Positions 55,187 to 64,000 of a stretch of 64,000 bases of DNA are shown here, in pieces. Position 1 is the first letter of the stretch. Every line of letters begins with the position of its first letter. The translations under genes and the position numbers were made by a program. A model generated the notes under the pieces. It was given only the letters and a program-made list of their open reading frames with translations. It did no database searches and had not been told where the DNA came from. Source of the DNA: Chloroflexota bacterium. GTDB taxonomy: Bacteria > Chloroflexota > Dehalococcoidia > SM23-28-2 > RBG-16-64-32. The stretch covers positions 128,807-192,806 of the forward strand of contig JAJCYV010000004.1 of NCBI GenBank assembly GCA_029262695.1. Direction: 5' to 3'.

Positions 55187-56169
55187 ACTGGCTATCTGAA
55201 CGGCGAGTCACCGTCACGGGCGGCGGCGGCTTCCTCGGCTCGCACGTGGTAGAAGCTCTGCGAAGACGGGGGTGCGAAGAGATCTTCGTCCCGCGCAGCG
55301 CTGACTACGATCTCACGAAGATGGCGGATGTGCTGCGGATGTACGCGGATTCTAGGCCGCAGGTCGTGATCCATCTTGCAGCCAGAGGCGGTGGAATTGG
55401 CCTCAATCGAGAGAGGCCCGCCGATCTGTTCTACGACAACATCATGATGGGAGTGCAGGTCCTGGAGCAGGCCAGGCTCCACGGCGTCGAGAAGTTCGTG
55501 GCCATCGGTACCGTCTGCGCCTATCCGAAGTTCACGACGGTGCCGTTCCGAGAGGAGGAGCTCTGGCTCGGCTACCCTGAAGAGACGAACGCCCCGTACG
55601 GCCTGGCCAAGAAGATGCTTCTCGTGCAAGCCCAGGCCGCCCGGCAGCAGTACGGCTTCAACGCCATCCACCTGCTGCCGGTTAACCTGTACGGCCCAAG
55701 AGATGACTTTGACCCGGGGTCTTCCCACGTCATCCCAGCCCTTATTCGAAAGTGCCTGGAGGCCGTCGAAGGCGATGAGGACGCCATTGAAGTTTGGGGA
55801 AGTGGCAGTGCCTCGCGTGAGTTCTTGTACGTTGAAGACTGCGCCGAAGCCATAGTCCTCGCCGCGGAGCGCTATGACGGTGCGGAGCCGGTAAATGTGG
55901 GGTCCGGGCAGGAGGTGACGATCCGGGACCTTGTCGATCTCATCGTGCGTCTCAGCGGCTTCAGGGGTTCTGTGCGCTGGGACCCGTCCTGCCCCGATGG
56001 CCAGCCTAGACGCAGGCTTGAAGTCTCGCGCGCGAAGGAAGCATTCGACTTCGTGGCTACGACACCGTTGGAGGATGGGATGCACCGGACCATTGAGTGG
56101 TACCGGGAAGCGAGGCTGCCACTCAGGCACGAGGAGAAGGAGGCAATGACCCATGAGCGACTCCGCTGA
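55183..56169 (+). CDS. GDP-L-fucose synthase / ColC-like NAD-dependent epimerase-reductase
   Basis: This 328-residue extended SDR overlaps gmd by four bases. [17 protein letters not shown] is the NAD(P) loop; [31 protein letters not shown] and [10 protein letters not shown] (Tyr-x-x-x-Lys) match the Fcl/WcaG group, which epimerises at C3/C5 and reduces the 4-keto group of GDP-4-keto-6-deoxy sugars. ColC, the 5-epimerase/4-reductase of colitose synthesis, is a member. With a ColD-like gene next door, a ColC-type role on a 3-deoxygenated sugar is plausible. Its 3' end overlaps the next gene by 17 bases. Confidence 0.85.
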   Translation: MNWLSERRVTVTGGGGFLGSHVVEALRRRGCEEIFVPRSADYDLTKMADVLRMYADSRPQVVIHLAARGGGIGLNRERPADLFYDNIMMGVQVLEQARLHGVEKFVAIGTVCAYPKFTTVPFREEELWLGYPEETNAPYGLAKKMLLVQAQAARQQYGFNAIHLLPVNLYGPRDDFDPGSSHVIPALIRKCLEAVEGDEDAIEVWGSGSASREFLYVEDCAEAIVLAAERYDGAEPVNVGSGQEVTIRDLVDLIVRLSGFRGSVRWDPSCPDGQPRRRLEVSRAKEAFDFVATTPLEDGMHRTIEWYREARLPLRHEEKEAMTHERLR

Positions 56170-57496
56170 CATTGCCAGGGACATAAGGGAGTTGGTGCGG
56201 CGCTATTTTCAGGAGGAGCCATCGCCGCCCTTCATCGAGGGAGAGACTCCGATACCCCTTAATGTCCCGTCCTTTGGTTGGGAGGAGGTCTGGGAAGCCA
56301 TGGACTCCATGCTCAGCCGCCAGGTGACGATGGGAGACAAAGTTCGCCGATTCGAGGAGATGTTCGCCGACTACGTCGGCGTGCGCCATGCGGTGATGGT
56401 GAACTCCGGCTCCAGCGCCAACCTGCTGGCGCTGTCCGTGCTCAGCAATCCCCTGGCACCGAGGCCTCTTCGCCCCGGTGATGAGGTGATTACACCGGCG
56501 GTAACCTGGGCAACAACCGTCTTCCCAATCATCAATATTGGGGCCGTTCCGGTGCTCGTGGACGTGGAGCTCGATACGTTCTGCCTGGATCTCAACGAGG
56601 TGGAGAGGGCGATAACTCCCCGTACAAGGGCCATCATGCCGGTGCACCTGCTGGGGAACCCCTGTCACATGTCGCGGCTCATGGAGATCGCTCGTCGGCA
56701 TGACCTGCTGGTCATCGAAGACACCTGCGAGGCCCACGGGGCGACGATAGGTGACCGAAAGGCCGGGAGCTTTGGCGATCTGGCCACCTTCAGCTTCTTC
56801 CTCACACACCACGTCAGCACCGTTGAAGGGGGCATGTTGGTAACCGATGACGACCAGCTCGCCGAGCTGGCCCGCGCCCTGCGCGCCTTCGGCTGGGTGC
56901 GCGATCTGGCGGATCGGGACGCGATCGCCGCTCGTCACGCGGGAATTGACCCACGCTTCCTCTTCGTCAACATCGGTTACAACCTCAAGCCTACAGAGCT
57001 TCAGGCGGCCTTTGGCATCCACCAGATGGGGAGGCTAGAGGAGTTCATCGAGGGTCGGCGCGCCAACGCCCGTCACTGGACGGAGGCCCTTAGACCCTAC
57101 CGGGACTGGTTGTGGGCGCACGAGGAGAGGGAGGGGACGCGGCACGTCTCCTTTGGCTACCAGGTGACAGTGGACCCGGCGGCACCCTTTGAGCGGTCGG
57201 AGCTGGTGGCATCCCTGGAAGAGTGGGGCCTGGAAACCAGGCCCATCATGGCCGGCAATATCGCCGAGCAGCCAGGTCTGCAACGCTTCCCCTACCGCAC
57301 AGTGGGAGATCTGCCCAACGCCCGTTTCATTCACTCTAACGCCTTCTTCTTCGGTAACCACCAGGGCATCGGCGAACGTGAGCGAATGGCGGCGCAACAC
57401 TATCTCCTTGAGTTCCTCGATCGTTATCGGGGCGTAGCGTCTGCAGCCTCACCTAACGGCGGGCAGGAGGTGCGAATGCGCGACGGGGCCCTGTGA
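56153..57496 (+). CDS. ColD/RfbH-like PLP-dependent sugar 3-dehydratase (DegT fold, Lys replaced by His)
   Basis: A 447-residue DegT/DnrJ/EryC1-fold protein. [20 protein letters not shown] binds the PLP phosphate and [28 protein letters not shown] holds the PLP-contacting Asp. Where aminotransferases have the Schiff-base Lys (SFxATKxxTTxEGG), this protein reads [14 protein letters not shown], with His219 at the Lys position. That exchange defines ColD and RfbH, which remove the C3 hydroxyl of a 4-keto-6-deoxy sugar instead of transferring an amino group permanently. ColD uses PLP with glutamate and needs no iron-sulfur cluster; none of the RfbH [2Fe-2S] cysteines is obvious here. It follows the dehydratase and reductase genes. 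Confidence 0.88.
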   Translation: MSDSADIARDIRELVRRYFQEEPSPPFIEGETPIPLNVPSFGWEEVWEAMDSMLSRQVTMGDKVRRFEEMFADYVGVRHAVMVNSGSSANLLALSVLSNPLAPRPLRPGDEVITPAVTWATTVFPIINIGAVPVLVDVELDTFCLDLNEVERAITPRTRAIMPVHLLGNPCHMSRLMEIARRHDLLVIEDTCEAHGATIGDRKAGSFGDLATFSFFLTHHVSTVEGGMLVTDDDQLAELARALRAFGWVRDLADRDAIAARHAGIDPRFLFVNIGYNLKPTELQAAFGIHQMGRLEEFIEGRRANARHWTEALRPYRDWLWAHEEREGTRHVSFGYQVTVDPAAPFERSELVASLEEWGLETRPIMAGNIAEQPGLQRFPYRTVGDLPNARFIHSNAFFFGNHQGIGERERMAAQHYLLEFLDRYRGVASAASPNGGQEVRMRDGAL

Positions 57497-58719
57497 GAAG
57501 CACTGCCAGGAAGCCACTTGACTGCGTTGCTGCGCCAGTAGCGCGGCCTGTCTATCTGGAGCCGGCCTGGAAGTCTCACACCTCGTACCGGCTGCTGCTG
57601 CAGCGTCCGCCGAACGGGTATCGGTTCGTCGGTCCAGTCGGCGGCCGCGAATCGCTGATCAAGACGGCTTCCCGCTTTCGCGCCGCCTATTCTCTGCTGT
57701 ACGCGCTGGATAGACTGGTGCCGGCCCACCTGTTGAAGTCCCTCTGGGACGTGACCAGGCGCCCCCCGAAAGGCACCATGCTGACGTATGCCGTCAACCA
57801 TTTGGTGCTACGGGGAGAGCGGTGGCTGCTAGATCTGCCCGGTGAGCACGTGAGTAACACCATCGGCGGCTACCGCCACTTCCGCCGTTACCGGGGACTC
57901 GTGCGCCGGGCCCTGCTCTCGCCCCGCTGCGGGGCCATCATCGTGAACGGGGATTACGGGCGCCGGGCACTGGCGGCCGCCCTGGGCGAGAAGGTGGCGG
58001 CGAAAGCCGCAGTAGTGCCATGGGCTGTGGAGGCGGCGAAACCCTTCGTCAAAGAGTACGCCGCCAGTGGGCCTGTGAAGCTGCTGTTCGTGGACTCGGC
58101 TAACATACCGGGGCAGTTCTACTACAAGGGCGGACTGGAGGCCATGGAGGCCTTCGCAGCACTGCGAGAGCGCTACCCCGACCTGGAGCTGCTGGTGCGC
58201 TCGGTTCTGCCCGAGCCGGTGCGCAAGCGGTTTGCCGGCATGCCGGGGCTGCGGCTCATCGAGGGCGTCGTTCCCTGGCCTGAAATGGAGCGGGAGTTCA
58301 TGACAGCCGACATCTTCCTGTTCCCCACGCACTTCACGCCGGTGACAGTGATTCTGGACGCGATGAGCTATGGGCTGCCGGTCGTGACGACAGACGTCTG
58401 GGGCAACCCGGAGGTTGTGGAAGAGGGCGTGAGCGGTCTGCTCGTCCACGATGGGCCGGTGGCGAAGCACCGGGCGCAGATGCTCCCGCGCTACTTCATC
58501 CCACCGCCGGGCTCGCGGCTGGATCGAAGGCTCTTCGGGACGGCGGACCGGCGCCTGGTGGATGACCTGGTGCGGGCCCTGATCCCGTTGATCGAGGACC
58601 AGGAGCTGCGCCAACGGATGGGCATGGCGGGCCGCCATGCCGTGGAGGCCGGTCCTCTCTCCATCGGTCACAGAAACAAGGTGCTGCAGGGCGTGCTGGA
58701 TGGCGCCGTTGACGACTAG
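57493..58719 (+). CDS. Glycosyltransferase, GT4-like
   Basis: This 408-residue protein starts at GTG 57493, overlapping the previous stop (GTGA). The C-terminal half is a GT-B nucleotide-sugar domain: KLLFVDSANIPGQFYYKGGLEAMEAF, RLIEGVVPWPEMEREFMTADIFLFPTHFTPVTVILDAMSYGLPVVTTDVWGNPEVVEEGVSGLLV, where the E/D-x7-E motif region is varied (TPVTVILDAM). It would transfer a sugar from a nucleotide donor at the cytoplasmic face. The operon position suggests use of the unusual GDP-sugar. Confidence 0.86.
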   Translation: MRSTARKPLDCVAAPVARPVYLEPAWKSHTSYRLLLQRPPNGYRFVGPVGGRESLIKTASRFRAAYSLLYALDRLVPAHLLKSLWDVTRRPPKGTMLTYAVNHLVLRGERWLLDLPGEHVSNTIGGYRHFRRYRGLVRRALLSPRCGAIIVNGDYGRRALAAALGEKVAAKAAVVPWAVEAAKPFVKEYAASGPVKLLFVDSANIPGQFYYKGGLEAMEAFAALRERYPDLELLVRSVLPEPVRKRFAGMPGLRLIEGVVPWPEMEREFMTADIFLFPTHFTPVTVILDAMSYGLPVVTTDVWGNPEVVEEGVSGLLVHDGPVAKHRAQMLPRYFIPPPGSRLDRRLFGTADRRLVDDLVRALIPLIEDQELRQRMGMAGRHAVEAGPLSIGHRNKVLQGVLDGAVDD

Positions 58720-58737
58720 GCCGTGCAGGGGGTGTTG

Positions 58738-60438
58738 ATGCGGGTGCAGCGATACGCGGAGGTCTGGACCATAGGGCTGGTGGACGTCCGAGAGGCAGTG
58801 CGGAGTCAACTCGGCACACTCTTCCTGGTGGCCGCGCTGGTGTCCGGCTATCTCCTGATCTTGAGCATACGGTCCACGCGGATCGACGGCGTCGAAACGG
58901 GCATCCTTTCGCTTGTCTATCTCTTGCCGACCCTTTACTGGGTCGGGCTCGCCTTTCTCTTCGCGAGCACCGTCATCTGGTACTTCGGTGGTGTGACGAG
59001 GCCGTACCACTTCCTCCTCGTGGCGCTCTGGACGGGCTACCTGTTCGTGGGCCCGGAGCTGATGGAGGCGAACCCCCGCGGCGTCTCATCCTACGCACAG
59101 TTCTGGGGCGTCGAGCATATCCTGGCGGGCAGGGAGAAGGACTTCTTCTACTTCCCCTGGCTCGGCTTTCACGCCGCTTTTGCCGAGTTGGCTACGATCA
59201 CGGATCTGGGTCACCTGGCGATGATGAGAATCGGCCTGCTCGTGATGTACGCAGGCCTGGCCGCGGGGCTCGTAACGCTGTTTGGGCGTGTGCTACCGGA
59301 CAGCAGATCGGTCCTCTTCGCCACCCTCGTCGCGCTATGCATGGCCGCCGTGCTTGGGGTCGGCTTAACGCCGCACCAGATGTCATTTTCTCTCATGCTG
59401 TTCGCCTTCGCGTTCCTCTTCACGTTGGATGCCAAACCCGTGGTGAACCGCATCGCGCTCTTCACCGTCTTCGGCGCGATCCTCGTTACGCATGGCCTTA
59501 CCACCATCGTCGCGGTCTACGTGGCTGCCGCCTCGGCGCTCGTGCTCTGGAAGCGTGCGCACAACCGTACGTGGAGCCCGGCTATGCTCTCACTCTCACT
59601 CATTTTCGCCGCCTCCTTTGCGGCCTGGCTCATGTATTCCAGCGACTTCTGGTTTCCCACCGCCATCACTTCCTTTCGGGACACCGTACTGCGCGAACCG
59701 CTGGCCTTTGTTTCTCCGTTCTCGCACGTCTCGCCCGGCCGGGAGGGCGTTGGCCGGGCCGATGTCTCTCTGCTGAACTTCGGCTTCCTGGCGGTGCTTC
59801 TGGTTTGGCTAGTCAGCTTTGCTGCTACGAGGCGATTCTGGAGGGGCCTCTCGCGTGAGCGCCTGTTCCCCCTCCTCGTAGTGGCGGGGATGCCCCTTCT
59901 CGTCATGGGCTCCGGCAACTTCTCGTTCGAGGCGTTCCTGCGCGTCTTTCTATACGCGATACCGTTCCTGGCCTGGTTCCTGGCCCGCGAGTCCAGGGCA
60001 AGAGGGACCGCCATCGCATTCCTGTTTGTGATGGCGGGGCTGGGATTCGCCATACTCTACGCTCGCGAATTCGAAGAACTGCCGACGTCCCAGGAGTTCG
60101 CGGGAGCGGGCTTCATCGTAGGAACCGCGGCCCCCGGGGATGCAGTTATCCAGGGCGAGTGTCTGCCCCTGGGGGCGATCATGCACACCCTGGACGCCCC
60201 GTACACAGCCTGCCTTGGCCGCGAACCTGACCAACCCGTGCCGGGAGCCTACGGACTCGAAGACCAGTTCGCCTTTGTCGTGCTGTCCGAGTTCGGTGAG
60301 AGGTCTGCCGACTTCGCCTACGGTGAACTCCCTTTCGAGTATCTGGATGACGCTGTCCAGGTTCCGGCCTTCAGCAGGATCTACTCCAACGGCGACTATG
60401 ACATCTACGCCAACGCCCTATTTACCGGACATAAATGA
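58738..60438 (+). CDS. Polytopic membrane protein, possible glycan polymerase/GT-C-like
   Basis: A 566-residue protein with about twelve to thirteen hydrophobic helices and a C-terminal soluble tail (about 470-566). ATG 58738 has GGGGGTG upstream; GTG 58723 is also open. A loop after the third or fourth helix has PELMEANPRGVSSYAQFWGVEHIL, a place where GT-C and O-antigen polymerases often keep acidic residues. I cannot assign a family. Its place between two glycosyltransferases and a methyltransferase suggests polymerisation or transfer of the repeat unit. Confidence 0.65.
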   Translation: MRVQRYAEVWTIGLVDVREAVRSQLGTLFLVAALVSGYLLILSIRSTRIDGVETGILSLVYLLPTLYWVGLAFLFASTVIWYFGGVTRPYHFLLVALWTGYLFVGPELMEANPRGVSSYAQFWGVEHILAGREKDFFYFPWLGFHAAFAELATITDLGHLAMMRIGLLVMYAGLAAGLVTLFGRVLPDSRSVLFATLVALCMAAVLGVGLTPHQMSFSLMLFAFAFLFTLDAKPVVNRIALFTVFGAILVTHGLTTIVAVYVAAASALVLWKRAHNRTWSPAMLSLSLIFAASFAAWLMYSSDFWFPTAITSFRDTVLREPLAFVSPFSHVSPGREGVGRADVSLLNFGFLAVLLVWLVSFAATRRFWRGLSRERLFPLLVVAGMPLLVMGSGNFSFEAFLRVFLYAIPFLAWFLARESRARGTAIAFLFVMAGLGFAILYAREFEELPTSQEFAGAGFIVGTAAPGDAVIQGECLPLGAIMHTLDAPYTACLGREPDQPVPGAYGLEDQFAFVVLSEFGERSADFAYGELPFEYLDDAVQVPAFSRIYSNGDYDIYANALFTGHK

Positions 60439-60455
60439 AGGCAGAAGGATAAGCG

Positions 60456-61181
60456 GTGCTTTCAATGGTCGCCCGTGCGCTGCGTTCGCTGCTCCCACTC
60501 CCGTCCTGGTGGACCGTCTCCAGGCATATGGAGAAGAGGGTCAGCAGCCTGCTGGACGTGGGCTGCGGGCAGGGTGGCCCTATCGATTACGTCCGGTCGC
60601 GGCGGCGGCTGTTTGCCGTGGGCGTGGACACCTTCCTGCCCTACCTGCGGGGCCACCTCGACCGCGGGACGTACGAGGGGTTGGTGCGTTGCGACGTCAG
60701 ACACCTACCTTTCGGCGCGGCGACCTTCGACGTCGTCTTCTGCGGCGAAGTGTTGGAGCACCTGGAGGAGGCGGAAGGGCGCGAGTTCCTTGCCTCGATG
60801 GAGTGCGTGGCCCGCCGTCAGGTGATACTGACCACCCCCGTAGGGCGCTGTGATCAGCACGCCTACGACGGGAACGAGTATCAGGCCCACCGCAGCGCAT
60901 GGACGCCCTCAGCGTTGCGTGGGCTCGGCTACCGCGTCCGTGGCTCCGGGCTGCGAGGCTTCAGCGGACTCATCGCTCGAGAGAACTCTCCGTTGCCGGA
61001 ATTGCTGAGGTTGCTCGCGAACGCGGTGTGGATGGTCGCCACGCCGTTCTCGTACTTCCTGCCTGAGATAGGAGGAGGCATGGTCTGTGTCAAACAAGTT
61101 CAGCCGCTGACGGCAGCGGAGGGTAAGGGCCTGCCTCGACTCAAGCACAGGGCGGGTGCTGGCGGATCTGGGCGGCGATGA
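60456..61181 (+). CDS. SAM-dependent class I methyltransferase
   Basis: This 241-residue protein carries SLLDVGCGQGG as SAM motif I, AVGVDTF as motif II, and LPFGAATFDVVFCGEVLEHLEEAEG as the methyltransferase-11 motifs III-IV. GTG 60456 with AAGGAT, or ATG 60465, is the start. It ends with a TGA that overlaps the next ATG. In a sugar operon it probably O-methylates a glycan residue or lipid carrier intermediate. Confidence 0.85.
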   Translation: MLSMVARALRSLLPLPSWWTVSRHMEKRVSSLLDVGCGQGGPIDYVRSRRRLFAVGVDTFLPYLRGHLDRGTYEGLVRCDVRHLPFGAATFDVVFCGEVLEHLEEAEGREFLASMECVARRQVILTTPVGRCDQHAYDGNEYQAHRSAWTPSALRGLGYRVRGSGLRGFSGLIARENSPLPELLRLLANAVWMVATPFSYFLPEIGGGMVCVKQVQPLTAAEGKGLPRLKHRAGAGGSGRR

Positions 61182-62332
61182 ATCTGCGCCGCGCCCGCGT
61201 CATGATTGTGGGTGGGAACAACACGGCCGGCCCGCTGCCCGATCTCACGCGGTTCCTTTCGGCCGGCCGGGCCAAAGTGGTGAGCTTCATCGGTCATCCA
61301 TTTGAGGATGACCTCGAAAGGCGGTCCCAGCTCGTCGACTATCGCGGGGGAAGAAGCCGTCCAAGGTGGACACTGGGGCGCGAACCGCACTGGTGGGCGT
61401 TCTCCTACCTGTTGGACCTGGCGCTGACGACCTTCTTTGTCCTGATCCTTCGACGCCGGCACGACCTCTACGTCTCGGGGAGTCCTCACTTCGGGCTGCT
61501 GGGGCTCATCCTCAGGCGGTTGGGAATCGTACGGAAGACGGTGTTCTGGACGCACGACTACCATCCCCGGCGATTCCGCAATCCCCTGCTGAACAGTCTC
61601 TATCTGCGCCTGGATCGACTGGTGGCCGAGGAGTCTGACTGGTCGTGGGACGTCGTGCCCACAATCGGAGAGCACAGGCTGGAACGGGGCGTTCAGACGT
61701 GCCGAGAGCGGGTGCTCGTTGTTTGCGATCCGCTGGAGGAGAAGGAGCTGGCTAGCTTGCCGGCGAAGGAGGTGCCGGCTGGCTCGATACTACTCTCCGG
61801 CCTGGTGAAGGATGGGTACGGTTTCGACCTTCTCGTGGAGGCGATCCCCCTGGTCCGTGAGCGGAATCCGAGCGCACGTGTCACGGTGACGACGTACGGG
61901 CCCTTCCCGGAGAGGCTGCGCACTCTCATCAGTGAGCGGGGGCTGGATGACTGCTTTGACCTGATGGGGTTCATTCCCGACGATCGCGAGTATTCGCAAG
62001 TGGTGCAGCGGCAACGTGTTGGCCTTGCCCTCTACGAGCCTCGTACCAACAGCCACAAGAAGTACAGCGACTCACGAGTGAAGACGTATCTCGCTCGAGG
62101 TGTACCGGTAGTCATGACTGGAGTGTCACCTATCGCCGCTGAGATCGAGAGCGCAGACGCTGGCGTAATCATCGAATACGACAAAGAGCAGCTTGTAGAT
62201 GCTCTCCTGAAGCTTCTGTCAGACGACGACTTCTACGGACGATGCCGCGAGAACGCACTCACCCTGGCCGAACAGTACCGAGTCGACCGGGTAATCCCGG
62301 CCGCCTTCAAACGCATGGGCATCGAGCCCTAG
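61178..62332 (+). CDS. Glycosyltransferase, GT4-like
   Basis: This 384-residue GT-B protein has RRHDLYVSGSPHFGLLGLILRRLGIV and KTVFWTHDYHPRRF in the acceptor half. The donor half reads LLSGLVKDGYGFDLLVEAIPLVRERNPSARVTV, DLMGFIPDDREYSQVVQRQRVGLALYEP and YSDSRVKTYLARGVPVVMT. The D-S-R-V-K...G-V-P segment is the usual nucleotide-sugar contact. It is the last plus-strand gene of the operon that begins at 50514. It meets the oppositely oriented Gfo/Idh gene, overlapping by four bases. Confidence 0.85.
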   Translation: MNLRRARVMIVGGNNTAGPLPDLTRFLSAGRAKVVSFIGHPFEDDLERRSQLVDYRGGRSRPRWTLGREPHWWAFSYLLDLALTTFFVLILRRRHDLYVSGSPHFGLLGLILRRLGIVRKTVFWTHDYHPRRFRNPLLNSLYLRLDRLVAEESDWSWDVVPTIGEHRLERGVQTCRERVLVVCDPLEEKELASLPAKEVPAGSILLSGLVKDGYGFDLLVEAIPLVRERNPSARVTVTTYGPFPERLRTLISERGLDDCFDLMGFIPDDREYSQVVQRQRVGLALYEPRTNSHKKYSDSRVKTYLARGVPVVMTGVSPIAAEIESADAGVIIEYDKEQLVDALLKLLSDDDFYGRCRENALTLAEQYRVDRVIPAAFKRMGIEP

Positions 62333-63381
62333 CGAGTGCCGGGAGGCTCCCGCCCGTCAGCCGATCTCGTGAACCTGGTCGTTGGCGCCGCCGTCTTCCC
62401 CGGCGGCGCACTCTCGTAGATGCGCTGGGCTAGCTCGATGGCCGCCAGACCGTCTTCACCGTTGGCCGACGGTTCCCGACCCTCACGTATCGCCGAAACG
62501 AACTCCCGCCACTCTTCCTCCCATGACTGATCCTCGCGACGGAAATCGATGACCTCCTCACCAAACGGCGCGGCGAAGTCCCGCCGCCCGAGGGTGGCCC
62601 GCTCCGTGCCGTAGGCTCCTCCCAACCCTTCGACCGTGATGTAGCCGTCGCGGCCGAAGATCTCGAGCGAAAACAGGGGCCTCCACTGGGTCCAGCTGGC
62701 GTGGAGTGAGGCCACCTGCCCCCTGGCGGTGCGCAGAAGGGCAAAGGCGTTGTCTTCCAGAGGAGCCACGTCCCAGAAGCGGGTAGCCAGATAGCCGAAC
62801 ACTTCAACGAAGTCGCCAGCGAACCAGCGGAAGAGGTCCAGGGCGTGGATGCCCTGGTCCATGAGTTGGCCGCCGCCGCTCACCCCCGGCTGCGCCCGCC
62901 ACTCCTGGTCGTAGCCTGGCCGGCCGCCTATGCCATACCGACAGCGCATCCAATCGATCTCCCCGATGTCGCCGCACTCATGCCACCGATGCGCCTGGCG
63001 AATGGCGGGATGATAGCGCAGGTTGAAGCCACACTTGAGTCTCACACCAGCCTCGCGGGCTGCCTGCACCATCTGCCGGCCCTCTTCCGCCGTCCTGGCA
63101 AGCGGCTTCTCACACAGGACGTGCTTGCCTCTCTTCATGGCTGCAATCGCGATCTCGGCGTGCAGGTGGGGAGGTGTGCAGACGATCGCCGCTTCTACAT
63201 CATCACGGGCCACCACATCCTCCCACCGGGACGTGGCCGGGCAGCCTGCATCCGCCGCCAGCGCAGCGGCCGCATCCTGACTAACATCAGCTACTACTGC
63301 CAGCTCCGAGCCGTCCACTCCCTTGAGTGCCCGGGCGCGGCGCCTGCCCTGCAGCCCCGCCCCGACAATCGCGACCTTCAT
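62329..63381 (-). CDS. Gfo/Idh/MocA family oxidoreductase
   Basis: A 350-residue protein starting at ATG 63381 (MKVAIVGAGLQGRRRARALK, the NAD(P) loop). DVEAAIVCTPPHLHAEIAIAAMKRGKHVLCEKPLARTAEE carries the conserved EKP lysine, and GQLMDQGIHALDLFRWFAGD has the catalytic Asp/His pattern (D-x-G-x-H). Such enzymes oxidise, reduce or epimerise sugars, often nucleotide sugars. It follows an SDR gene on the minus strand with an ATGA overlap, so the pair forms its own operon convergent with the glycan operon. Confidence 0.9.
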   Translation of the reverse strand: MKVAIVGAGLQGRRRARALKGVDGSELAVVADVSQDAAAALAADAGCPATSRWEDVVARDDVEAAIVCTPPHLHAEIAIAAMKRGKHVLCEKPLARTAEEGRQMVQAAREAGVRLKCGFNLRYHPAIRQAHRWHECGDIGEIDWMRCRYGIGGRPGYDQEWRAQPGVSGGGQLMDQGIHALDLFRWFAGDFVEVFGYLATRFWDVAPLEDNAFALLRTARGQVASLHASWTQWRPLFSLEIFGRDGYITVEGLGGAYGTERATLGRRDFAAPFGEEVIDFRREDQSWEEEWREFVSAIREGREPSANGEDGLAAIELAQRIYESAPPGKTAAPTTRFTRSADGREPPGTR

Positions 63382-64000
63382 CGCTCGCTCTCCGTCACTC
63401 GGCGCAGAGTGTACAGGTCTGACGACATGATCTGATCGATGCGGCCGTTCATGCTCTCCCAATCGTCCCAGACGGCGCTGACCAGCCGTCCTGTCAGGCT
63501 GCCGGCTTCCTCAGAGGCGAGGAAGACCGCGAGGGCAGCAGGCCGCTCAGGCGGTACGCCGCCGCTGCTCTTCTGCCTGTGGGTTCGCTCCAGCATCTCT
63601 TCCCCGGCGGCGGCTCCTGCAGCAAAGACTTCCTCTGTGAGTTTGGTATTCACTCCGCCGGGCGCGATAGCGTTGACCTGGATGTTCCATCTCTTGACTT
63701 CCTCAGCCAGGTTTTCGGTGAGGCGAACGATGGCTGCTTTGGACGTGGCGTAGGCTGAGAAGTTTGGCAGCGGCGACGTGGCACCGCCTCCTGAGAGGTT
63801 GACGATCTTGCCGCGCCGCCGGCGGATCATGTACGGAAGAACCGCACGCGTACAGAAGAATGCACCGAATAGGTTGATGCCGATGGTGCGTACCCACTCC
63901 TCCGGGTCGTTGTCTGCAAGAGGGCCTATCGGCCCGTAGATGCCGGCGTTGTTAACCAGGATATCGATCTTCCCGAACTCCTCGAGCGCCCGCGCGGCCA
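63378..64000 (-). CDS. Short-chain dehydrogenase/reductase (partial, 5' end outside window)
   Basis: The frame is open from the right edge to the stop at 63378, giving about 206 C-terminal residues. IDILVNNAGIYGPIG is the SDR structural motif, NLSGGGATSPLPNFSAYATSKAA supplies the catalytic Ser-(x)n-Tyr-x-x-x-Lys, and NAIAPGGVNTKL is the following block. The N-terminal NAD(P) loop lies beyond the window. It is probably a sugar or polyol dehydrogenase working with the Gfo/Idh protein it overlaps. Confidence 0.9.
   Translation of the reverse strand, partial: AARALEEFGKIDILVNNAGIYGPIGPLADNDPEEWVRTIGINLFGAFFCTRAVLPYMIRRRRGKIVNLSGGGATSPLPNFSAYATSKAAIVRLTENLAEEVKRWNIQVNAIAPGGVNTKLTEEVFAAGAAAGEEMLERTHRQKSSGGVPPERPAALAVFLASEEAGSLTGRLVSAVWDDWESMNGRIDQIMSSDLYTLRRVTESER

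Noticed and set aside
57829-59010. Minus-strand frame of 393 codons opposite two glycan genes
   Set aside because: His/Arg/Gln-rich shadow spanning the junction of two well supported plus-strand genes.

Overview
The window is GC-rich, densely coded bacterial DNA with frequent GTG/TTG starts and many ATGA-type gene overlaps. Secreted proteins with CARDB domains, Pro/Thr linkers and dockerin-like repeats (DANCDGSINPVDS type), DUF4012, paired ABC-2 exporters and two selenoproteins point to an uncultured Chloroflexota, probably of the Dehalococcoidia. That assignment is inferred from gene style; no rRNA or other marker gene is present.

Layout. 1-11.4 kb: the 5' part of a membrane GT-C-like protein, a large secreted metalloprotease with dockerin-like repeats, a PEP-utilising (rifampin phosphotransferase/PEP synthase-like) enzyme, and a 1373-residue lipoprotein closely resembling animal alpha-2-macroglobulin, thioester included. 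11.6-16.8 kb: acyl-CoA catabolism, with two SCP-x type thiolases, an NDP-forming acyl-CoA synthetase-like protein and a GrdB-like protein read through an in-frame UGA (selenocysteine). 16.8-23.5 kb: a serine hydrolase, the 3' end of a dead tRNA, an operon of a glycyl radical enzyme, its radical-SAM activase and a flavin/PPOX-like protein, then an unknown protein and a GNAT. 23.7-34 kb: a saccharopine dehydrogenase-like protein, an ABC exporter pair, two MFS transporters, sulfide:quinone oxidoreductase, a 29-residue lysine-rich protein and an MMPL exporter. 34.1-42.4 kb: an iodothyronine deiodinase-like selenoprotein (second in-frame UGA), an anaerobic sulfatase-maturase-like radical SAM protein, a nitronate monooxygenase-like protein, enoyl-CoA hydratase and a four-gene double ABC-2 operon.

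42.6-64 kb forms a cell-surface block. A membrane PAS/GGDEF/EAL protein lies divergent from a free dockerin-like protein and an LPxTG-type anchored cohesin-like protein. After a small membrane protein, DUF4012 and a terminator come a promoter and a cyclic-di-GMP-I riboswitch. These lead into a long operon: HddC, HddA, GmhA and GmhB (the complete GDP-D-glycero-alpha-D-manno-heptose set), a transaldolase that could supply sedoheptulose-7-phosphate, a GDP-sugar 4,6-dehydratase, a Fcl/ColC-like epimerase/reductase, and a DegT-fold enzyme whose PLP lysine is replaced by histidine as in ColD (3-deoxygenation). Two glycosyltransferases, a polytopic membrane protein and a methyltransferase follow. I read this as a c-di-GMP-controlled pathway to a deoxy or 3,6-dideoxy heptose (or hexose) surface glycan. 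Sugar oxidoreductases on the opposite strand close the window.

The strongest points for follow-up are the two recoded selenoproteins (each UGA followed by a SECIS-like hairpin), the riboswitch-led dideoxyheptose operon, the animal-type alpha-2-macroglobulin and the cohesin/dockerin set.
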